In this document: one piece after another, positions 1 through 12,400 of the stretch
Position numbering within the stretch: the first letter of the stretch is position 1
Layout of the letters: the number at the start of each line of letters is the position of its first letter
Origin: Amycolatopsis endophytica
GTDB lineage: Bacteria; Actinomycetota; Actinomycetes; Mycobacteriales; Pseudonocardiaceae
NCBI RefSeq assembly: GCF_013410405.1
Contig: NZ_JACCFK010000002.1
Location: 1,674,001 to 1,738,000, forward strand
Direction of reading: 5' to 3'
DNA length: 64,000 nucleotides
Notes under the pieces: model-generated
The model's input: only the letters and a program-made list of their open reading frames with translations
Databases searched by the model: none
What the model was told of the DNA's origin: nothing
Made by a program: the position numbers and the translations under genes

Positions 1-96
1 GCGCAGCAGCTGGGCGTAGCGCCTGCTGTCACTGTCCTGCAGCGCGGCCAGCATGTCGGTCTCGACCTCGTTGGCCGGGCGCCACTGAAAGTCCAC
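1..96 (-). CDS. Partial hypothetical protein (5' end only)
   Basis: An open frame runs off the left edge of the window on the minus strand, directly after the stop codon of the zinc-ribbon gene. The best start is a GTG at 96-94, preceded by a GAGGAA Shine-Dalgarno sequence nine bases upstream. Another GTG nine bases further up has its ribosome site too close. The visible residues read VDFQWRPANEVETD and then a short helical stretch. About 32 residues are visible, too few to assign a family. Its position at the end of the toxin-immunity transcription unit suggests a second immunity protein or a displaced toxin fragment, but this is only context. Confidence 0.45.
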   Translation of the reverse strand, partial: MDFQWRPANEVETDMLAALQDSDSRRYAQLLR

Positions 97-126
97 TCCA
101 GACACTTCCTCTACGTCGGTCTCCGG

Positions 127-468
127 TCAGAACCGGACTTCTTCGATGTCGTCGTCCACAGCGTCCGGCGGATGGACGAGCGTGAAGTCTGGCAGCCGGG
201 CGTTGAGCACCTCGACGGGGGTGGTGATCGGTTCGAACTCCACCCCTTCGGGCACCGTCGTGAGCGAGATGTGGATGCCGAAACCGCAGTGGGCGCAGGA
301 GAACTGGGCGTATCCCATCCGGTCCGATTCGTCGGCGACGAACACCAGGCGCAGCTCGTGGTGGCCGCAGTTCGGGCACGCCGTGCCGGGCCGGTCCGGC
401 AGCGCGTCGTAGTACTCGCCATAGGTGCGCTGCCAGTCGGCGTAGGAAGCGTGCTGCTCGCCGGCCAT
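127..468 (-). CDS. Small zinc-ribbon protein, probable immunity protein for the giant toxin
   Basis: This 113-residue protein begins MAGEQHASYADW and has two CxxC knuckles (CPNC near residue 34, CAHC near residue 63) about 25 residues apart, the layout of a zinc ribbon. The tail is acidic (DAVDDDIEEVRF). The ATG overlaps the TGA of the 13,214-residue toxin gene (ATGA, 468-470), so the two are almost certainly translationally coupled. A longer reading from 552 would add 28 unconvincing residues that overlap toxin coding sequence. In polymorphic-toxin loci the short gene right after the toxin usually encodes the immunity protein, which here would bind the terminal HENEH metallopeptidase-like domain. 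Function is inferred from position; I do not recognise the family. Its four cysteines contrast with the cysteine-free toxin, which fits a protein that stays in the cytosol. Confidence 0.75.
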   Translation of the reverse strand: MAGEQHASYADWQRTYGEYYDALPDRPGTACPNCGHHELRLVFVADESDRMGYAQFSCAHCGFGIHISLTTVPEGVEFEPITTPVEVLNARLPDFTLVHPPDAVDDDIEEVRF

Positions 469-3400
469 CAGTCTTCCCGTTCCTGGTTGAGCGGGTGGTT
501 CTGCCACCACTCCTTGTCGGCGGTGTGCGCCTCGTTCTCCCAGGCCCGCCATTCCCGGGCCGATCCGACGGGCCGCCAGCCCTTGTTCTCCAACTGCTTC
601 ACGTGCTCGTTCTCATGGTACAGAGTGCGGGCCAGCACCTCTTCGTTGACGAACGCCTGCGGCGTGGCCTCGACGCGGGCGCCCCGGCCGTTGAGCACCG
701 TCTCGCCGTACATGCCACGCTTGGACTTGTTGATCGTCACCTTCGCCCTGTCGTGCATCTCGATGCCGTACTTTTCGGCTATCAGACGGATGTTCTCCGG
801 CGTCACCTTGAGCTTGCCGCTCTCCCAGTACTCGAGCCGCGGATCCCTCCGGTTCTCCGGCCAGGGCTCGGGCTTGGTGCCCTCGTCGTCGAGCCGGCGC
901 AGGCGCTCGCCCGTCAGGTCCAGTTCCTGGCGGGAGTAGCCGGCATACAGGCTTCCGGCGTCCTGGAGTTCCAGCTCCCACTGGGTATAGCGGGACAGTT
1001 GGGCGATGTTCAGGTTGGCGGTGACCCGGAAGTACCGCAGCTCACCCTTGTCCAGCTGCGCGCGCATCGCGCCCACGTGCGGTGCCTTCGCACCGCCCTC
1101 GACGGCCATGGCACTGAGCGCGGCGAGCACGTGCTGCCTCGGGTCGCCGGGCTCGGTCACGGCGTGCGGGCCCATGCCCTCGATCACCACGTAGTGCCCG
1201 TCGCGGTCGCGGTGGATCTGGACCAGCCCCCGCCCCGTCTCCGGCACGTCGACCCTCGTCAGCGGGTTCCGGCCGAGCGAGCCGTACTCGGCGCGCAGAT
1301 CACGAGCGGCGTGCCGGACGGCGTGGACACCGACCTCGTCGTTCAAGACGCTCACCGGCTCCGGCGGATCCCCGTGGATCAGCGGCGAGCCCGTGTCGAG
1401 CAGCTGCGCGAACTCCGGGATGATCGGCTGGGTGTCCCAGCCGGGAATCCGCAGCCGGATTTCGCCGTTTTCGCCGCGCACCGGTGTCGCAGCGGTGTAG
1501 ATGCCGTGCCGGACCTCGGGCATGCTGGCCAGCAACGGCATCCCGGCGTCGGCGAGCGCGGAAAGCAGCTCGCCCAGGAACGCGACGGCGTTCTCCGCGT
1601 CGACGACCGACTGCCGCACGGGATGCGGGATCACTGCCTCGAGAACCGCGGCGACCTCGTCGGGCGCGGCGAGGTAGCGGGTGTGCGCCACGTCCTCCGC
1701 GAGGAGAGCGTCTTCCACCGCCAGCATCCACCGCGGGCTCTCCGGACTGGCCGGATCCGCAGGGAGCAGGAATTCGTTCGGCACGACCAGATCGCGGGAT
1801 CCACGCCGCGGCGAAAGCCGCACCACGTGGTCGCCGGAGGGCAGTTCGGTGACGAGATGGCGGATCTGGTCCGGCTGCGCCGCCGCTACGGCGTGAAGCA
1901 CCCGGAAGGCCGTCATCGACCGCATCTGGCCGCTGCTCATGAGGGCCGGGTCGAGCGTGTCGAAGACGGGCCGGGCGACGGGCGCCCAGGACCGGCCGTC
2001 GGTGTCCTCGTACAGCGCCGGCTCGCGCGGCACCAGTGGGTTCGGGTTCGCCGGATGCCGCGGGTCCTCGGGCGGGAGGGCCGAGTCGGCCAGCGCATCG
2101 AAGGCGCGGTGCACGAGCACCATGCCTTTCCGGTCCGGCCGGTAGAAGAACTCGTGGTCCTCCAAGAGAGCCATCATCTCCGGGTTGTTCCCGTGCTCCG
2201 CCTCGAACGCGGCCCTGGCCTGCGCACGGTCCAGGGCCAGGCGTGCGGCCGGATCCCCGGCCGAGAACGGGTCGACGGCCGCCACGTGGCCCTTGGCGAT
2301 GACGGGTACGTAGCGTTCGAGGTCGACCGTGCCGGACGGGGTGCGGGGCAGGCCGTGCGTCCGCACCAGCTGGGCGAGTGCCGGCGCCTGTCCGGCCAGT
2401 TCGCTCACGTGATTTTCCGCTGGGTGCAGCGGCTCGCTGTCCGGCCACGGCGAATTCAGGTCCAGCTCGGGTTCGGGCCGCCCCGCTGCTCCGCTGTCCT
2501 CGCGCGGGACGAGCGTGCCCAGGCCCTGGTCCCAGTCGCCGGCGAGTGCGCGTTCGAGCGCTTCGTGCGGAGCGAGATCCGGATACGCCAGGACGGCCAG
2601 AGCTTCGCGGTTGGCCAGCGCCCGCCGCAGCAGTGGCAGATCACCGCTGTTCCTGGAGTGCCACGCCAGGAGCTGCCGCCGTGCACGCGGATCGGTCATG
2701 GCATCGTGGACGGCCCGCAGATCGTCGGGCAGCCCTGAGGCGTCCGGCCGCATGGTGAGGGACCGGGCGAGCGCGATCCACTCCTGTGATTCGTCGCCGC
2801 CCGCGGCGTGAAGGTAGCCGGCGGTGGGCGGCAGCTGGCTGACCGGGCTGGGTGTCGTCCCGGACAGCACCACCGGTTTGCCGTCGCCGTCGATCATCAG
2901 GACGTCGATCCCGAAGCCGGCGGGCAGACCGGGCCCCGGCTTCTTCCGCCAGAACAGGATCTTCTCGGGAACGGGGGCGTGGCGCGGGCCCATGCCGGTC
3001 CGCAGCGCGTACCCCAGGGCGAGGTCGTCCACGAAGTCCGCGGCGTCCAGCACCCTGTCCGCCACGTCGCTCGCCGTCAGGCCGCGGAGTCGTTGCGGCT
3101 TGCCGCTGATCACGTCGTCGGTGAGCCAGTGGACGGTCCCACCGTGGTTGACGGCGATGGCCGCGGCGTGCAGGTCGTGCGGGTTCGAGCTGAGCCGGTG
3201 GATGACGTGCACCATCGCGCCGGGCCGGGCCGTCAACTCGCGTTCGATGTCGGCGTAGGGGTCCACGCCCTCGGGATAGGAGCGGAAGCGGGCGCCGGTG
3301 ATCATTTCCTCGCGCCCGGCCGCACCGAGTTCGAAGCCGTAGGGTTCGCCATCCCGGATCCCGCGGAAGATGGGCAGCGCGGGCAGCTTGGCGATGCCGA

Positions 3401-6400
3401 GGTGGAAGATGGACCGCGCGGCGAGGAAGACTTCGAACGAGGAGGTGCCCGGCCGCCAGAGGAACTTCTGCCACACCTTCGGCGCCTGCTGCTTGGCAGG
3501 GTGCTCCCCCTTGCCGAGCATGGCTTTCTCCAGCTCCGCCGTCTCGTTGGCGGGCGTCCGCCGCAGCCCGTCGCGCTGGTCGAAGGGAGCGACCTCGCCG
3601 GGCGTGGCCGCGGGATCGTGGACCGAGTTCAGCAGCGACCCCAGCACCGGTTCGGTCTCGGCGAGGCGGATCAGGCGCTCCTCCGGGAGCTGCTTCTTGG
3701 CGATCTCCTTGAGCACCCGCCGGATCCAGGCGTGGTCGGACTTCGCCGGGTCGTCGTAGTGGCGCGGGGCTGCGGGGGCGATGTTCGTGGGCAGTGTGCC
3801 GAGACCGTTCTCCCACCGTGTGGTGAGCAGTTCGGCCAGCGCCCGGTCCATCCCCTGCTCGGCGAGGTCGGGGTAGGTCCACTCGGCCAGTTTGCGCAGG
3901 TGCTGGATCGCGCGCACGAAGACTTCCGGGTTCGTGCCCGCGTCCATGACGTGGGCCATCGCCCGCAGTTCGAGCTGCGCCGGACGGCTCCCCGCCAGCG
4001 AGTAGTAGAGCGCGGCGGCTTCCGGCGGGAACGAGGCCGGGGAGTCCAGCACGTTCTCGCCGTCCAGCTCCGCCTGACGGAACCGGTCGGCGTGCACGGC
4101 CCACGCGGCGCGTTCCTCGGACGACATCACGCCGAGGTGGACCTTCGTCGGTGTCCGCGGGTTGACGGGCGACAGCGGCCGGTTGCTGAAGGTGAACGCG
4201 CGCGCCTCCGTCGCCCCTCCGTTGTGGACGATGACGTCGATCGCGGTCACGCCATGCTCGTAGCGGTACAGGGGCTCGGGGCTCGCCACGCCGCGAACCG
4301 GATCGAGGTACACCGGCGTTCCGCCGTCCTGGCTCGCGACGGCGGTGACGTAGGGCTCGCGTCCCGGGCCGTGCAGGACGACGTAGGCGAAGGCGTTGCC
4401 CCGGCTCATCGCCAGCACGTTTTCGAGGTCGAGGTAGGCGAGGTCGATCGTCGGGACCGCGTCGGCGGTGTGCAGGCCGGTGGTGTCGGCCAGCCGCTGG
4501 AAGCGGCCGCCACGGTCGGCGATCCGGCCCAGCCCGTCGAGCTCGCGGCCCAGCGGCCGGGTGAGGTCGCCGTCCGCGAAGCCGTCGACGGTGCGGCGGG
4601 CCGCGGCGTCGATCTGCATGGTGCGCGAGCGGTCGCGGATCCAGTAGTCGTGCAGGACCATCGCCGCGTCGGCGTCGGCGAGCCGTCCCGCCGGGTCGGC
4701 GGCCCACGGTGCGAGCAGCCGCGCGGCGCGGATCAGGTCCTGCACGCCGGTGAGCGGTGTGACGCTCAGCGCCTCGTCCGCGATGGCGAACTGCGCTTCG
4801 GGAGCAGGCGTCAGGCCGCCGCGTTCGCCGAGCACGCGGGTCACGCGAGCAGGGGCGAAGGGTTGCTTCCCGGTCCACTTCGCGGGCCGGACCTCGCCGG
4901 AGACGATGTTGTTGGCCCGCCAGTGCTCCTCCGGCAGGTTCCGCAGCTGATCCGGGGTGAGGTGACCCAGCATCATCTCCCTGGCCACGAGATCGCGGCG
5001 GTGGTCCTCCTCCTCGATCAGGGCGAGCGTCAGCGGGCGCAGGTGCGCCGCGGCGATGGCGTCGAGGTCGAGCTCCTGGGAGACGTCAAACGCGGTGTCG
5101 CGGAACGCGGCGACGACTTCGCCGGTGCGCGCGGAATGGCCACCCTCGGCGATGGCGGCGGCTTCCTGAGCGGCGATGACGTCGAGAGTGAGCAGTCGCC
5201 CGGCCAACGCGGCGTCGACGGCGGTCTTCGGGTCGGGCCGGCGCAGCTGACCGCGCCGCAACCGCTGCATCCGGGTTTCCTGGTTCAGCTCGTGCCGGGC
5301 GCGGCCGAGCTGGTCCGCGAGCGCCCGCGCCGCCTGGTCGCGCGGAGTTCCCGGATGCAGTTCCAGACTGATCGGAGGCTTCCCCGAGTCGGGCGCCGTG
5401 CCGGCGAACGCGACCACCAGGCGCGGGCCGACGCGCCGGGTCCGGTCGGTGTAGTCGACCGTGACGGGCACGCCCGCGAGATCGACCTGCGGGGTTCCGT
5501 CCACCGAACCGATCCTCAGCTCCGGCACGACCCGGGCGAGCGTGTCCAGCGCGGCGAGCGCTTCTTCCCGGTCGGTCTCGAAGGACGTGTTCACTTCCCC
5601 GGTGGCGACGAGCGCGTCCAGTTCGGGGATATTGCGAAGCTCGGGTTCCACCGAAGCATCGCGCCCGTCCGGCAGCTCGGCGCCGCCCAGGTCCGGGTCG
5701 AAGCGGGCCGCCATGAACTGCTGTTCGATGCCGCGCCCCGGGAACCGCGCGACCGGGTTGATCCCCGGCCCGTGGGCCTCGGGCACCGACGGCAGCCCGC
5801 GCGGCCGGTGCGGTCCGCCCCCTTCCGGGAACGTCGCGTGCACCAGCGGCTGCCCGAAGTCGAGGAACAGTTCGAACTCGTGAATGGTGGCCCGGGTCCC
5901 CAGATCGGGGATGTTCACCAGGACCCGGCCGGTCCGGGCGTCGCGGACCGGTGTCGCCGTGACGTACCTGCCTTCCGGTCCGCGCGAAAGCCGGGCCAGC
6001 ATGGGCATCTTCGCATCGGCGAGTACCGGCAGCAGCTGGTGCAGTGCGTCACCGGTCGCGCCGAGACCCGGCAGGTGGGACACGACCACTTCCAGGCCGG
6101 ACACCGCCTCCAGCATCGAGCGGACGTGGTCGGCGCTGCCCGGATAGCCGGCGTTCGTCAGCCCCTGGTCGATGAGCGCGGCCTCCGCGGCGAGCATCCA
6201 CCGGGGGCTCTTCGCCACCTCGGGGTCCGCGGGCACCAGGAACTCGTTCGGCACCGCGAGACGGACCACCTCCCCGCCGCGGTGCAATCGGACCAGGTGG
6301 TCGCCGGTGCCCTCCACCTCGGTGACGAGGCGGTTGCGCACGAGCATCCGGCGGGCGTCGGTGAACGAGCGCAGCACCTGGAACGCGACGTCGCTGCGCA

Positions 6401-9400
6401 TCTGGTCCGGGTTCAGGACCGGGACCTTGCCGTCCTCGAACACGGGCCCGTCGACCGGCGTCCACACGCGACCGGTCGTGTCCTCGCCGGGAAGGGCCGG
6501 GCGGTGCACGAGCCGGACCGGGTCGGCCGGGTGGCGCGCGTCGCCGGGTGCGAGCACGGTGTCGAGCAGGTCGCCGAACGCGCGCGGCGCGAGCACCATC
6601 GCCGACTTGTCCGGCGTGTAGAAGAACTCGTACCCGTCGAGCGCATCGAGGACGTCCTGGTGGTCCCGGTAGACCCGCTCGAACTCCGCGCGCGCCGCCG
6701 CGCGGTCCGCGCTCAGGGTGGTGGCCGGACCTCCCCAGGTCCGGCCGCGAGCAGCCAGCGGCTGGTAGGCGGCCAGGTCGACGACTCCACCCGCGGTGCG
6801 CGCAAGCCCGTGCCTGCGCACGAATTCCGCGTGGACGGGAGCCGTTCGCGCGAGTTCGGCCAGGGCCCGCGCGGACGGTCGCAGAGGTTCCTGGTGCGTG
6901 TTCGGCAGCGCCTCCGCGTCGAAGTAGTCCAGGATGGACAGTCCGCCGAGCTCGTCCGTGGTGGCCCCGGCGCTCATCTGGTCGGCGAGCCACGCTTCCC
7001 GCTCGGCCCGCGGCATCGCGTCGAGGTAGGGCCGGGTCGGCGGGCGGCTGCTGTCCGGCGACACCGACAAGCCCGCGATCGGTACCGGCCCGGCCGGGCC
7101 GTGCAGGATGACGTCGACCGCGGTCATGCCCTCGGAGTACCCGTGGATGGGCGCCTGCCCGGAGCGGCCGGTGACCGGGTCGAGGTGGCGCACCCGCCCG
7201 TCCTGGCCCACGACGGCCGTAACCAGCGGCTGCTGTCCGTCTCGGCGCACCACGACGTAGGCGAAGGACCGGCCGTCGAGCTGCCCGAGCGCGTTGACCA
7301 CGGTCTCGTAGGCGGCCTCGACGACCTCCTGGCGATCCGGCTCCTGCAGTCCGGTGAGGTCGAGCAGGCGCTGGAGGCGGCCGTCGTGGTCCTCGATCGT
7401 GTCATCCAGTGCGGCATCGATGCCTTCACCGGCCCAGTAGCCGTGCACCGCGATCGCCGCGGCTTGTGCCTCCGGTCCGGCGAGGAGCCGCGCGGCGGTT
7501 TCGACGCCCGCGAGTCCGCTGGACCCGGAGGCACCGAGGACCTCGCGCGCGATCGTCACCCGTGTGCCGAAGGATGGCTCCCGTCCGGCAAGCAGTGCCT
7601 TCGTCAGTGGACTCAGGTGGGCATCCGCGATCGCGCCGAAATCGCGACCCTCCGGCAAGCCATCGGCGATCTCGCCCGCCTCACGGGCGGTTTCCCCCGT
7701 CGCGGCCGGATAGCCGGACTCACCGATCACGCCGGCTTCCTGGCGTGCGAGCGCGTCGAGCACGAGCAGGCGCCCGGCGAGCGGGGCGTCGACCACGGTG
7801 GCCGGGTCCGCCCGCCTGCTCCAGAACCGTCGCGGCCGCTCCTCCTGCGCCAGTTCGTGGCGGGCGCGGCCGAGCTGGTCGCCCAGCACGCGCAGCGCCG
7901 CATCGCGGGGCATACCGGAAGGCAGGTTCAGCACGATCCGATGCCGTCCGCGGGAACCGGCCAGCGGACTGTCCAGGGGCGGCTGACCGGTGATCGCGAC
8001 CGTCACGGGCACCGAGCCGAGATAGCCCTCGATCTCCCCGCTGCCGCCGAACGGCACGAGGTCGAGACCGGGCACCACCGTGCGGAGGGTGTCCAGCGCG
8101 AAGAATGCCTCGCGCCGGTCGGTCAGCCGTCGCTGCTCAGCGTCGCTCCCACCGAGGGCGCCGGTTCCCCGGCCCGTTCCAGCAGCAACGTCGTCCACCC
8201 GTTCCGCCGTGCCAGTGGTGTCGGAAACTCCACCGACATCACCCGCCAGGCGCGACCAGTTCCCGAGTCGGTCAGGGTCGTCCCCGGTTCGATCGGATCC
8301 CCCTGCTCCGGGCCCAGCAACCGGATCCCCGGGAACGCCGCCAGGTCGTCCACTTTGGTCACCCGAATCGTGGTCATGTCCGTCTCCTTCCGTGTGGAAC
8401 AGATACGGGAGAACCTCCTCACCCTCCCGCGGCTCGGGCAGCTGACCCGGTTCGACGACCGGTGGCCGGGAACCCCGGCCGTACAGACGGTCCACCGCGG
8501 CGTCGGCGTGCGCCTCGGCGTTCGCCTCCAACTGGTCCTTGAGCGACTCGACCGGGAGGATGCCCAGCTTGAGCTGACCGGAGCGGGCCAGCCCGTGCCC
8601 GAGCACGCGGACCAGGGTGTTGATGGACTCGAACGCTTCGGGCGCCAGCCAGATCTCGCGACCGCTCAGGTGGGTCGGGGTCAGTGCCCTGGCGCCCTCC
8701 GACCGCATCAGGGCGAGCATCTCCGGATCGGTGACGACGCGAACCGCCACATCCGTGGCGTCCAGCCCGGCCTGGACCGCCGCCCAGCGTGCGGTTTCGG
8801 CGGACGGCTCAAGCGGCCCGGTCGGCAGGCTCGGTGCGGGCGTGCTCACGGGCTGCTTCCCGCCGAGATACTTCTCGATCTCCGCCCGCACTTCGCCCTC
8901 GGAGAAGACGACGGGGGTCGGGCGACCGCTGGAGCCGTGCTCGTGCCACAGCTCGTGGGCGCGGTTCAGCTTCGCGGTGAGGTCGGCGATCAGCTGTGCC
9001 CGACGCTCCTCACTCGTCTCCGGGTCGGCGAAGTACTCCGCGTACAGGACGGCGTCGCCCAAGGCCGACTTGATCCACGCGTGGTTCTGGTACCGCGGAA
9101 GGTCCTCCTTCCAGCGTTCGATCGCCTCGGCCGGCATCAGTTCGGTCCACCGCCGGAGCAGGTGGCGCTCTTCCTCCGCCGAGTAGTTCATGTAGTACAG
9201 GTGGACGGCCATGTCCGCGACCGGGTCCCCGTACAACGCCAGCTCCCAGTCGAGGAACGTCGACCCGTGATCCGCCACCAGGATGTTGCCCCGGTGCAGA
9301 TCCATGTGGATCAGACCGAACGGGCGCCGGGTCAGCCCGCGCCAGCCGTCACGCACCACCGCGACCGGATCCTCGGGTATGCGGAACGCCCTCATCAGGT

Positions 9401-12400
9401 CACCGTGTTCGGTCGCGGCTCGCTCGTACTGCGCTTGGGTGAGGTCGGACATCCGGGAACCGAAGACACTCGTCACCGGGCCCTCGGGCCAGCGGTCCGG
9501 CAGTGGCGGCAGCTCGCCCGCGGTGACCTGGCTCGCGTCGGCGAAAAGCTGCGCGACGTCGTCGAGCACGTGCTTGGGAACAGGCTCGTCCGCGGCCAGG
9601 GTGCGCCCCTCCTCGAACCGCTGGATCTGCCGGCCGCCGAGCGACTGCCACATCGACGGCACGTTGGCCAGCAACGTGTTTCCGCCCGGGCGTACGGGCC
9701 CCAGCCGGTTCAGCAGATCCGCCTCATGCCAGATGCGCAGGTCCTTGTACCCGGTCTTGCCCGCGGGGGCCCGCACGATGACCGGGCCGAATCCGGTCTC
9801 CACCCGGGTGTTGCTGTTGTACAGCCCTTCCAGTCCCGGTTCGTGAGCGGCCAGGGCGATCAGGGTTTTGGTCCACCGCTCGCGCAGCAGCCGGTGCTCA
9901 TCGTCGCGGTGGTCCGGGAGGACGCCGAGGTCGCGCATCTGCCTTTCGAGGTCCGCCAGCTGCGCCTCGGCCTCGGCGCGGGCGAGTGCGGGCGGCTCGA
10001 TGTCCCGGATGTGCTGGTCGAGGTCGGCCCAGGTCCACTTCTCCGGCAACTGGTCGGCGCGGATCCCGTGGTGCAAGAACACCTCAGGGACCGATTTCGT
10101 CTCCGTGGCGAGGACCGCGCGCAGAACCTCGACGGTCTTGGGCGCGTACCACTGCGCCGCCTCGGCGAACTCCAGCAGGTCCAGCAGCTGCTGACGGCTG
10201 TACTCGGCGGACTTGCGGGCGAAGAACTGGGCCAGCTGGTCCCGGTCCTCCGACATGACCGCGCCGTCGTAGGAGTACCGCCACCGGAACTGCTCCATCT
10301 TGAGGAATTCCCCGCGACGGAACCAGCTCGACGACGTCACGTTCACGGTGCTCGAGACCACGCCCGAGGCCGCCTGCATGCCGACGTCGGCCAGGCTCGG
10401 GTCCGGCGAGATCGCCTCGGTCGTCGCGCGGCTGAGGAAACTGCCGACGTTGCCCGGCCCGAGCTCGTCGAGCATCAGGTTCAGGGCACCGGGGACACCG
10501 ATAGGGCCGTGGTGGTAGACCGCCACGATGCGGGAGATCCGGTCCAGCGCCTCGTCGGCGTTCTCGCCGACGATCAGGAAGTGCGAGTCGATGGCGTTGG
10601 CCAGCACCCGCGTCGGCTCGCCCGGGACACCGGCGACGAACCGGAAGATCAGCTGCTGCCGGTGTGCGCCGCGGAGCTTGGCCCACAGTTCCTTGGGACC
10701 GGGTTTCCGGACCTTGTCGATGTACAGGACGTACTCGCCGTCACCGTAGCGCAGGACCTTGGCCAAGTGCTTGACGCGCTCGACCATCTCGCCGCTCTCG
10801 CGCAGGCGCTCCAGGTCTTCGAACAGCGTCCCCGGCCGGGTGAGTTCCGGGCGCCGGTCGAGGATCTCGCGGGCCTTCGCCCCGAGGACCGGGTCGTCGG
10901 CGTACTGACTCAGCCTCTCGCGCAGATCGTTGTCGGCACGATAAACGTCGGTCGCCAGCGTACGCGCCCAGTCGTCCATCGCCCGCGCTGTCGCCGCCCG
11001 TGGACTGAGCTCCTTCTGCAGCCGGGTCGAGAGCCGTTCGATGTTGTTGCGCGCGGTGACCATCCGCATGGCGCCGTCCAGCGTCCGCTGGCTCGCCTCG
11101 GTCACGGACTGACCGGCCGCATCCGTGTTGCCCTGCTGCAGGCTGACCCCGGCGCTGACCGCCCCGCTGCCGAGCGCCTTGCCGAACGCCGCGATGGCCA
11201 GTTGCCGGATCTCCCGGCGGTGCATGAACCGCTCACGCTCGATCAGGTCGTCGACGTGCCGGTACATCCACTGCTGGAGGTCCTGGAGCGGGATCCGGGT
11301 GCCGTCTTCCGTCCACTGGGTGGGCAGTAGGGACATGAACTCGCGGACGTCGGTGTTGCCACGTTTGTACACCGCCTGGTGCGTCGTCATGGGCGCGAGC
11401 GCGCCGGGTAGGTCGGTCAGGGCGTAGGTGATCCGCAGCTCGCCCGGGATCTTCGGCGTCCGCAGCGCCCGCTCGGCCTGGATCCGCAGGGTCAGGCCGT
11501 TGCCCTCGTCGATCGCCTTGGCGATCTCGTCGACGGTGAGGTCCTCACCGTCGTCCTTACGGCGGGCGATCTCCTTCGCCGCGGCTTCGGTTTCGTCGAC
11601 CTTCCGCTTCGCCTCGGGCACCTTGTCCTTGGCGACTTGGAGAGCGTCCTTCGCTTCGGTGACCTCGCTGTTCTTCGCGGCGATCTCCGACTGCGCGGCC
11701 CCGTTCTTGCGTGCCTTTTTCAGCTCCGCGGCCGCCCTGGCGACGGCCTTCTCTGCCGCCTTGACGGCCTTTTCGGCCGCCTCGTGCTCGGCCTTGGCAC
11801 GCTCGGCCACGACTTCTTCGGCCGTCAGCATCCGCGCGGAGGAGATCCCGGGGTAGGCCTGCGCCCTGGCTGTGGCCTCGTCAACGGCCCGGACCAGCAT
11901 CTCGGCCGTGTTGCCCGGCACCATCTCCTGGTCCGGCTGGGCGGGCAGGTGCTGTCCGATCTCCGCGGCGGCGCCCTTGGCCACGCCGTCCGCGATTCCC
12001 ATCAGTTTCAGGGAAGTGTCGGCCATGTTGATCCGGGCCGTCGCCCCGATCAGAGCCTGAAAGCCCTGGCGCTCGCGGACGGCGTCCTCCCACAGCTTGC
12101 GGGCGAGCGCGTTGTACTTGAAGTTCAGGTAGCGGGAGGACACGGCACCGGCGCGGGTCCCCGCGCTGCCCTCCACGAGCGGTGCGATCAGCTCGAGGCT
12201 GCCGGCACTCAGGTTGAAGAAGGTTGTGGCCAGGAACTCGACCGGGAGAGTGGTGAAGTTCTCCTTGAACAGCGACTGCAGAGTCGGCTGGATCCACAGC
12301 TGCGCACCCTTGGTGACGACATCGGCCAGCTGCTCCGAAATCGCCGCACGGATCGCGTCGTCGCCACCCTGGTAGGTGTTCGGCGAGACACCGATCCAGT

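Noticed and set aside
2808-11330. A 2,840-codon plus-strand open frame opposite the giant toxin
   Set aside because: Its translation is R/G/H/V/Q-rich without domains, and the opposite strand carries clear domains (APH kinase, repeats). It is a shadow of high-GC3 coding sequence.
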